From: Lotus japonicus
Lineage: Eukaryota > Streptophyta > Magnoliopsida > Fabales > Fabaceae
Direction of reading: 5' to 3'
NCBI RefSeq assembly: GCF_012489685.1
Contig: NC_080044.1
Coordinates: 16,224,369 to 16,288,368 of the forward strand
DNA: 64,000 nt
Below, one piece after another: positions 56,268 to 64,000 of the stretch (within the stretch, counting starts at the first letter, position 1; every line of letters starts with the position of its first letter). A program made the translations under genes and the position numbers. The notes beneath the pieces are model-generated. The model was not told the DNA's origin. It worked only from the letters and a program-made list of their open reading frames with translations, and did no database searches.

Positions 56268-56460
56268 GGGTTAATTGTCTACTTGGCCCCTGTCTTTGTC
56301 TCGCCATCTGAAATTAGTCCCTCCCCGGAAAATTTACAAATCTGGGTCCTCACGTTTGCAATAAGTCTGGAGCAGGCCCTCGCCGGAGCTCCGGCGAGTG
56401 ATGAATGGGCACGCTGACTGGATAAATGAGGCTGACGTGTCAAGGAAAAAAAAATAAAAA
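56268..56460 (+). repeat. One terminus of a Mutator-like element
   Basis: GGGTTAATTGTCTACTTGG begins a stretch with typical plant MULE-end composition: CCCTGTCTTTGTCTCGCC, ATTAGTCCCTCCCCGG, a palindromic CGCCGGAGCTCCGGCG at 56382-56397, and GACGTGTCAAGG. I could not find the matching inverted end before 64000, so the element may be truncated or the other end diverged. Confidence 0.5.
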
Positions 56461-56791
56461 TAAAAATAAAAATACAAATCAGTTTTAATTAATGAAAATT
56501 TCCTAATTAACCCTAACATCTAACTAATCCTAATCAAAGTCCAAAAACTAATCTAATTAACATAATCCCCCAAATTTCCCAATCTTCTCACATGAATTTA
56601 GGGTTCCTGATATCCCCAAATTCCCTAGACTCGAACCTGTCTTCCCCACCCCCTTCTCTCATCGATTTCCTTCATCCCATCCATCTCCTTCCCTGGACTC
56701 GAATCGCCTAGCTTTGTTTCGTTCTCATCGATCTCCTTCGTCTTTCTCCTCTTCTGTTATCCTTGGTCTCGATCTCCTTCAGTTTTTCGTC

Positions 56792-57287
56792 ATGAATGCT
56801 TCATCCGCATCCTCCTGTCGTTCCAGGCAAAGAAGTGCAGGTGCAAGGGCAAAATGTCAATGTGGAGTTCCCCTAATGCTATACACTGCTGGTACTCGTG
56901 AAAATCAAGATAGGAGATTCCTTAGATGCAGAAATTGGCAGGTAAGATGAATGTCTATTCTGTAATTTCCAGGCACATGTGACTTTTTTCTTAAATCTTC
57001 TCTCTTTGCTGCTTCAGATTCCAGGAACATGTGACTTTTTCTTTTGGATTGATGATCCACTTGAGGGAAGACAACCACATGTAGAGGTATAGGCTGAGAC
57101 TATGAGTTCTGAGATTGGCAATTCATCCAACACCAACTCTGTGCAGCATGTTCCAGATTTTAAGAAAAAGATCAAAAAGCTGAAGAAGAAACTTGAAGTA
57201 GAGAAAGTTCACAAGAATCTTGCATGTTTGATTGCTTTGATGTGTTGTATAGTCACAGTGTGGTGTTTATGTAGGGGGAGGGTTTGA
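56792..57287 (+). pseudogene. GRF zinc-finger, coiled-coil, membrane-anchor protein with in-frame stop
   Basis: Exon 1 (56792-56941) starts MNASSASSCRSRQRSAGARA and carries the first half of a GRF zinc finger: CQCGVPLMLYTAGT, then RRFLRCRNW. An intron (56942-57017, GTAAGA to TTCAG) separates exon 2, which begins IPGTCDFFFWID and completes the finger (Cys, then FFxW). An in-frame TAG at 57090-57092 follows EGRQPHVEV. The same frame continues with a coiled coil (KKKIKKLKKKLEVEKVHK) and a hydrophobic C-terminal segment (LACLIALMCCIVTVWCL). Finger, coil and tail anchor are a known plant domain order. Without the stop the three parts would form one protein. Either a one-stop pseudogene or a truncated GRF protein. 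GRF fingers bind nucleic acids in other families. It lies next to a Mutator-like end. Confidence 0.7.
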
Positions 57288-57797
57288 ATTATCTATTGTT
57301 TTGAGTGGTTGTTGAGTGGTGGTTGAAGAGTGTTGGGGATTTCATGTTGTTAGCAGTTTTGTCCTTATTGATGTATCCTGAATTGATCTTAATGAAATTC
57401 AACAAGAGTTGTTGTGAAATTGAACAAGAGTTGTTATGTCATTTATTTCTCAATATGACTTCCTACTTTATTCACCAAACACATTGCTCATGAATATAAT
57501 TGACACTGCTCATTCAGACAATTTAGGTAACATGATAATAAGTAGGGACATTGGCAATTACTGAATTCAAATGACATAGATTGAACAAAATAACATTGCT
57601 CATTGTTTGGACAAATCTGAGATTACATGTAAAACAAGGTTCCAACAAAAAACACTTATAAAAATATAAGTGGACATAGTCTGTGGTCCATAATCTCCAC
57701 CCCCCATAAATATTACAAAAAATTCGACCCTAGTGGCCATGTGGTCCATATTCTGCTAAGATTCCTTGCTTTTTCCCACTCTGCTAAAGCTATCCCT

Positions 57798-58614
57798 TCA
57801 TCCAAGGGCTTTGTCAACAACAACACTGCACTGTGTAGGTAGAGCATCTCCATCAAGCATAGCCTCTTCTTCTATGGGCATGTGGATCTCTTGGTTTGCT
57901 ACTGCTACACTGCTTGGATCTGTGTTTCCAGCATGATTCTCCATCTGACCTTGATAACTGGAGGCAGAAGTGCTTGCACCTTCCATCAAAAGTGATTCCA
58001 GAATAATAGCTGCTTTTGGTGTGTGTTCCCTTCTCAGATCTGGGTGCATATACAACTTTTTCTTTCTGAAAACATGGAACAAGGTTTGTTTATTTTGAGA
58101 ACATTTGTTTATGACAATAAGTACAGTTCATGAATTGCATAGATATAGGGATATAACAGTACCTGTTTTCCAGAATTGACAGGCAGTGTGGTAGGGGCAG
58201 TAGGATTGACAGGTTCCCTTATAACAATTCCTAGCAGAGAAGTGCTTTGGACCTGTGGGATGTTCTTGCAATTGTTTTTGTAGTGCCCATATTGTTTGCA
58301 TTTACTGCATTTCCTAAAACCTCTTTTCTGTAAAAAACAACATACAACAATAGTCACAACAGAATATGAATTAGAGTGACATGGACTGCCAGTCAAAGTA
58401 ATAGGAATTAGAGTAACATGAATTACCCTTTCTTTCTTCTTATGAGCTGCAGGCTCATCTGTTCCAGATGCAGGTTCATCAATTCCCGTTCCTGCAGCAT
58501 CTTGCTCTGTAGCAATTGCTTCTCCAAATGTTTGCATTAATCCCTCTATTTCTGCCTCTTCATCATCATATCCCTCATCAACAGCTTCATTCTTGCATCC
58601 TTTAAACCAAAGTC
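57798..58614 (-). pseudogene. 3' exons of a CCHC zinc-knuckle gene, likely transposon-derived
   Basis: Three minus-strand exons can be placed by splice sites: 58614-58427 (acidic, ends AHKKKER), 58327-58163 (contains CSKCKQYGHYKNNC, a CCHC knuckle) and 58065-57798 (begins KKKLYMHPDLRREH, ends KALG and stop). Introns have GT-AG borders. The upstream exons of the gene are not found beyond 58615. A C-terminal CCHC knuckle after a charged linker is typical of MULE transposases and related plant proteins, and the neighbouring Mutator-like end suits that, but the diagnostic DDE and SWIM domains are missing. It converges on the GRF gene. Confidence 0.45.
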
Positions 58615-59784
58615 CTGCAAATTAAAATAAAAACTAAAATTATATCTGAGCCAATACAAAAGAGATATGGCCATTTCATACAAAAATAGGGAAGATTAAA
58701 CCTTCCCCATATCGTGTAGAGCAACAAAGTTTTGCAAAGCCATAGACAAAAAGATATATAATTGCAGGGGAAAGATGAAAACAATGGTATGGAAGAGAAT
58801 TTTTACGTGCTTGACCCGTTATGAAGTTTAGGAGTTTTATAACACTGAGTGTACAAAAAGGGCGCAATTTTTGAAAATTTTAATTTTTTTCAAAAGAAAA
58901 AACCGGCAGGTTATTTTTCAGGACAAGTCTCAATTTGAAAGATTACAAATTTTCATTCTAGTCCTCATATCAAGTTAGTATATCCATTCTAAATATAGTA
59001 GTAATTTAGAGCGAAATTTCAATAAATAAAGACATAAATAAGGAAGACATTTTTTTTCTATTTTAAGTTTTTAACAATCAATTTGACGTTAAAAAAACAA
59101 TAAATTTATTTAGTTTAAAAAAAAGGCAATCAATGTCCAATCAGTATGCTAAAAATATATATAATCTTTGTTAATTATAAATAACCCTAAAAAATAACTT
59201 AATCTTAAAAAACTCTTTTTTTTTGTCCCCGTAGGATAGCTCAAGGGGTAGGAGCTGAGGGACAAACTGGCGGATTTTCTCATTTTGTTGTGGACTTGGC
59301 GTTGGCTTTCCGTAAGGACTCGCGGTTTTCAATCATCATTCTTTGAGTGGTGCTCTAACCATGTTTGGTGCCTGAAATAAATTTGATGGAGCAATGGAGG
59401 GTCGGCTTTAGGGGGGTTATTTGTAGTGCTTGGTTTGGGGTGTGTATGAGGATTGCAACGAAATCAATTACAACGTTGTGTAGCAATTTGGAAACATTTG
59501 AATGTAATAAAACGGCTTGAATCAAGAGTTGTTCCTAATTATCTTAGCCTTAACTATTCCAAAAAAATAAACATGTGGCATCACTCATTGTGTCAATGGT
59601 TTAATTTTTAATTTTTTTATTTTTATTTATTTATTGAGTCATTATTATGGACCAATGAAAAATCATTAATATGAACCAATCAAAAACTTACATTTGGAAA
59701 ATCATTGTAACAACCAATAGGAGAAAAACATGTGGCATTTAAGTTGTAATATGACCCACTTTGGTGGATGAGTCTTATATATTA
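58615..59784. other. AT-rich stretch with a possible pol III A box
   Basis: No gene is seen. At about 59240-59251 TAGCTCAAGGGG fits the tRNA-type A box consensus, at the start of a GC-richer 300-bp block (59229-59560). No B box follows at the expected distance, so a SINE is only a possibility. A run of T at 59217-59224 precedes it. Confidence 0.3.
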
Positions 59785-60335
59785 CTAGTGTGATGACCCG
59801 TGCGTTGCACGGGAATTTTAAGTTGTTCAGTTTTTATATATATGAATGAATTAACTTAAATTCATTTAAATTGTAATAGTATGTATCTTTTATTTTTCTG
59901 AAGAAAATGTGATAGTATGCATCTTACATGTTAATTATGTTGTTTAATGGTAAATATTTTCAATATGTAAACTGGATAATTTATTTAGTAAAAAAGAATA
60001 AATAAATACATGTTCGTTTAATACAACAAACGTTAATTTTTCTATGCAGAAAAAAAATACAACAAACATTACCAAAAACTTCCTTTATACACTACATTCA
60101 AGGTAAAAGTCTGTATCTTTCTTGCATCATACAGTGTACAAATTTTTAAAGACCCTTCTTTAATCATACTCCAGAGAATGCTACGTACAACTGATCGTAA
60201 TAAAGAGAAAGAGGAGAGTATACAAATTTTAAAACCACTCTTTGATCGTAATCTAGAGAGTGTTACGTACAACTGACCGTGAAGAAATAGGTGTTGAAGA
60301 TGGAGGTCCAGGGTTCGAACCCTAAGGAGGAGCAT
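59785..60335 (-). mobile_element. Helitron 3' end with helicase C-terminal remnant
   Basis: The minus strand ends with hairpin CCCGTGCAACGCACGGG (59797-59813), 8 bp, then CTAG followed by T, the Helitron 3' terminus (CTRR, inserted next to T). Upstream of it on the same strand (60069-60335) an ORF contains LHGQLYVTLSRLRSKSG and, at its end, TLNVVYKGSFW. These are the closing motifs of the Helitron Pif1-type helicase (HGQLYVALSR and NVVYKEVF in intact proteins). Between them the segment containing RSVVRSILWSMIKEGSLKIC is a frameshifted partial duplicate of the same region. The rest of RepHel is missing. A B-box-like GGTTCGAACCC at 60312-60322 marks other inserted sequence at the break. Confidence 0.7.
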
Positions 60336-60612
60336 TTGTAATTACTAACAACTAACTACTAACTACTAACATTTTCCTATAAAAAAAAACTCACCGTGAA
60401 GAAGAGAAAAAGAAAAGTGTTACGTACAACTTCTAAATTACTTTACTAATGAATTTATTAAAACAACTGACTATAAATTTGGTTAGCTACTTCCACCAAC
60501 AGTGAAAAAAGGTATTGCCGTGTGATGCAACTATAATCCATCACTTTAGCATGACATACTTAAATTTGAAATTAAAAATACTTCAATAATCCACTCATCA
60601 TATTCATTATCA

Positions 60613-60642
60613 CTAGAAATTAAACCCGTGCGTTGCACGGGT
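60613..60642 (-). mobile_element. Second Helitron-type 3' terminus
   Basis: The minus strand reads ACCCGTGCAACGCACGGGT (60624-60642), then TTAATTT and CTAG with a following T (60613-60616). The hairpin is identical to the one at 59797. The body would extend to the right. Its start is not identified. Confidence 0.6.
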
Positions 60643-62794
60643 TTTTTTTAAGTTATATGTTAAATTTATCTTCGTATATGTAATAATATAGTAAATGTAT
60701 TGTGTAGTAGATAATTAAAAATAAGATAAATATATAAAATGTAATTACATTGATAAAGTTTAATAAAATATTTATTGTAAACTAATTTTTTAGTATATTA
60801 AAAAATATTTTATGTTGCTTACTAAAATTAATTTTCAATTCATTTCGTGATCATATGTTTTCATAATAGTACACTCTCTATAATAAGTAAAAGGAGGGAA
60901 ATATATAATTAGAGTTGAATAACTTAGTTTGTGTTTTGTGCAAAATGATGTTTCTCTCTTACTTTTATGCATGTTTTCACCTTGAAAGCAATGTTTGCAA
61001 TTGAATTTTTATGGGAACAATGGTATAGAAAATGTTTAATTATGAAAAATATTTTTAGTGATGCATATAAAAAATTATATTATTTATTGTTTAATAAGCA
61101 TTTAATTAGTTAATATGCAGTTTGTAAGAAATTATATTTTTTAATTTAATTTGTTGATAAATGAATTAAGATAATAGTTTATCTTTTTGGTACATCAGAA
61201 ATATATATTGCACCCTTCAAGGATTGATATTTTGACCTCCCCCACCCTACACACATGTCCTCTAACTCTTGCCACTTGAGCTATCATTCGATGACAGATA
61301 ATAATTTATCTTATTCAATATAAACTTTTTACAATTTTGAAGATAGTAAAAAATTGAAAAAACTTTATAAGTGCAATTTACAAACACAAATCGTTCTATC
61401 TGATGTATATCTATCATAGTGGTTAAAATTAACTCTTTAATCCCTAAGGTTCGATCATTAAGAACTGTACTCTATGGGAGACCTTTGACTTTAATCACAC
61501 TCGAGTAGAACATGGTTTCCTCAGTAAATGATACATGTGGCTAAAAAACTAACAAAAATTGTAAAGACTTAGTTAAAAAACTTCATAAGCTTGACTACTA
61601 TGAATATAAAGATAAAAATAAGTGGAAGTTGGTTAAGAATATTTTTTATTTTTTATCAATTAAGAAAAATTTTAAGTATACCAAATATAATTGCATTTAG
61701 GAAGTTCATTAAACACTTTATTGTATACTACTTTTTTTTCCTATTATAGGTGAGTGCAACAATAATAAACCTCAGGGAAAGTTAGTGCAATATGCCCATA
61801 TTTATGTAAAAATCATATTAAATATTATTACCAAAAACATATTTTTAATATAAATTATAATTATTATCAACCAAAAATTTCAAAATTAAACTATTTTGAA
61901 AAATGAATTTATTTGAGTTATTCTTTTATTTTTTATAAAAAATATGATATGCATAATATTTTAAATATACCTTCTAATTTTATTAATTTATTTTTAATAT
62001 ATTTAATTTATTTATTATCATATATGTATTTAATTAGAAAAATTACTCTATTATAATCAATAATTACTTGATAAAAAATATAAAAGTAGCAATATTAAGA
62101 AGAATCATTAAATGATAACCACAATATGTAATTAATGTAAAAACTCAAGTGAGCTTTACATATATATATAGATAGATTGTTGTTTCTTACATCAGATTCA
62201 TAGGTGTAATTTTTGTCTTTTCCAAGACAATCACTCTCTAGACTTGTATAAGGCTCATAAACTCAAAATGTTTTGGGGTTAAAAATGCTCCTAGATTCTG
62301 TCCAAGCCTTTGCCTCGTCTCATTTCTCCCTTTGAAATCCTATGCATAAAGTTAAGAGAATAAGCATGATGAGATGCAAGAATTTTGGAGTCAAACTCAT
62401 TGATATTATCTATGTCCATCAATCAAAAGAATCCAGACTTATGATGCCATCAACAACATCAATGATATCTAGCATTCAACAGCTCCTTCTAGGACATGGG
62501 TGCGCTAGTATCGAGCCCCTTGCCCTTAGAGCTGACATATCCCTAATTGATTGTGCAATGATGATTGACGATAGATCTTCCACCGGCACCCTAGATTATA
62601 GTCTCAAACCCTTAGTTAAGAGTCCTTCAAATTTAATCATAACAAATGTTATATATGGTTACTCTAAGGCAATCGTAGCTTCCCATGTTATCTGAATGCA
62701 CAACTCCACATTTAAAACACAGGCAATTCAAAAAATCTAAATAAACCTCAATCTAATGCACAATATTTTTAACTCATAAATAAAAGTTTTTTAC
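60643..62794. other. AT-rich stretch between Helitron-type termini
   Basis: No gene can be supported. An ORF at 62342-62695 (MHKVKRISMMRCKNFGVKLI...) lies in a GC-richer block (about 62200-62700) and could be a captured fragment, but I recognise nothing in it. The rest is low-complexity A/T. Confidence 0.35.
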
Positions 62795-62809
62795 TCGTGC
62801 GTTGCACGA
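62795..62809 (-). mobile_element. Third, decayed Helitron-type hairpin
   Basis: The minus strand TCGTGCAACGCACGA keeps the loop and most of the stem of the other two hairpins, but the CTAG terminus has become CTTTT. It is probably an older copy of the same family. Confidence 0.4.
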
Positions 62810-63561
62810 CGAAATTTGATATTGTATTTGAAACATCAATCAGTATTTTGATTATGAAAAAGTTGAGAGATACAAAGAATGAAAATAATCATAATAAAAC
62901 TTCAGATATTTTAAAAATATAAATTGTGAAACTCAAATATAATATTTTGTAATCATACATCCATTTAACAAATATAAAGATTCCAAAAAAAAACAATTGG
63001 TAAAAATCTTTTTTTATGGGAAACGCAACTTATATACTAAGCAGACAAAGCTCCATCAGCAAAAAGAGCTTGAGAAATACAATGAGGGGATCAGTCCACC
63101 ACTCAGGAGATTGAAAAGTAACAGCCCTTTTTACGTTTAATATTTCTTCTCGTGTAATCTTTTAATATATGTATTTATTAATTTTCTCCTCTCCATGTAC
63201 TTTTATTGTCAAATTTTAATTATTATATATATATATTTACTCATTAAAAAAATTTAAAAATAATGAAAGAAGTACTAAAATTATCATAACTTTTTTTAAT
63301 TTTAACATAAATGTATTATCATGTAAAATGTTCATCCTAAATGAGTTTTTTACCCTTAAAAATAAATAAACATAGTCTACATTATTTAAATATTTTGTAA
63401 TTTCATTCTCTAAAAAAAAAATTCTTATTCCCATATGACATAATTTCACCATAAATTTTTCATTCTTTTGTGTATATATTATATTTCTCTAATCCTCGTA
63501 CAGAATATTTCACTGAAAATTTATGCTCCTAAAATTAGTTTAAGAATTACGAAAAATACTG

Positions 63562-63596
<35 letters not shown>

Positions 63597-64000
63597 TAAT
63601 CCTCATACAATAAAATGTCACTATCAAATTTTCATACTTTTATCAAAATTTACTTTTAAAGTTAATTAAAAATCATAAGAAAGGTATTGCAATTATTTTA
63701 AAATTTATTTTCCTATAAGTTTTAGCATGAAAGGATTTTCATTTAAAATGCTCCTCATGAGAGTTTTTTCCATATATTTTGCCCGTATGACATAGTTTCA
63801 CCAACAAATTTTAATTCTTTTATTACTCATCAATTAATTTAAAAATAATGAAAAAGTACTAAAATTATATTAAAAGTATATATGTTCATTAGTTTTAAAA
63901 TGAAAGTATTTTCATGTAACCGTGGGATTTTTTTCATTCTTAACTAAAATATAAATTAGGTATCGTCTATATTATGTTAATATTTTATATTCCCTGTACG
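62810..64000. other. AT-rich sequence with a TA microsatellite
   Basis: No gene is seen. A (TA)n run occupies about 63567-63594. Similar phrases recur (AAATTTTAATTC, TGACATAATTTCACC and TGACATAGTTTCACC near 63437 and 63788), suggesting an old imperfect direct repeat of about 350 bp. The short GC-richer segment 63010-63120 may be a retroposon fragment. Confidence 0.4.

Noticed and set aside
60312..60322. tRNA gene suggested by GGTTCGAACCC
   Set aside because: Only the B-box/T-loop sequence is present; there is no acceptor stem, anticodon arm or A box at the proper distance.
62342..62695. 117-codon ORF between Helitron-type ends
   Set aside because: No recognised domain, no clear start context and no second copy for comparison; left as unassigned sequence.

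Overview
The window looks like a repeat-rich, gene-poor stretch of a flowering-plant nuclear genome, most likely a papilionoid legume. It is AT-rich, and plant TATA boxes, spliceosomal introns, a broken chloroplast psbO gene (the legume type, judged by eye) and plant-specific retroelement lineages all point that way. I cannot name the species.

The host backbone is a family of locally duplicated segments (units A, B, C and a partial D). Units A, B and C each carry one small single-C2H2 zinc-finger gene behind a near-identical short promoter: gene A at 5866-6435, gene B at 17769-18323 and gene C at 37991-38560. An inverted 3' fragment of a fourth copy lies near 56.0 kb. Nearly everything else is transposable elements inserted into this backbone and into each other.

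Layout. 1-3157: 3' end of a Sirevirus-type Ty1/copia element with an env-like ORF, an antisense coiled-coil ORF with its own TATA box, and the 3' LTR. 3158-4773: remnant of a second LTR carrying an ORF. 4890-9426: unit A with gene A, a SINE-like relic and a LINE tail flanked by an 18-bp duplication. 9427-14880: psbO pseudogene, broken by a 536-bp TRIM that is itself broken by a 4-kb solo LTR. 16291-20556: unit B with gene B. 20557-53640: unit C, in which a Mutator-like element with a perfect 9-bp duplication (21072-22412) and a 15.3-kb nested copia element (22687-37960) separate gene C from its promoter. Farther on, unit C holds a LINE tail (39418-39957) and a 12.2-kb element with about 290-bp terminal inverted repeats (41189-53372). 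That last element contains a deleted Tat-like gypsy element with an antisense accessory ORF, an Athila-like solo LTR, a Sirevirus solo LTR and a captured SWI3-type SWIRM fragment. 53640-54280: a decayed copia gag. 54281-55560: unit D. 56268-58614: one end of another Mutator-like element, a GRF zinc-finger gene with an in-frame stop, and a convergent CCHC-knuckle gene tail. 59785-62809: three Helitron-type 3' hairpins, the first followed by a recognisable piece of Helitron helicase. The rest, to 64000, is AT-rich with no recognisable gene.

The boundaries are unusually clear. Six elements have exact 5-bp target duplications (ACCAC, TGTAG, CATTG, AACAT, ATTCT, ACTGC), a seventh has GAGTT, and a Mutator-like element has GTGGTAATT. 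The order of insertion can therefore be read from the nesting. Only the C2H2 genes look like intact host genes; every retroelement pol gene here is broken or deleted.
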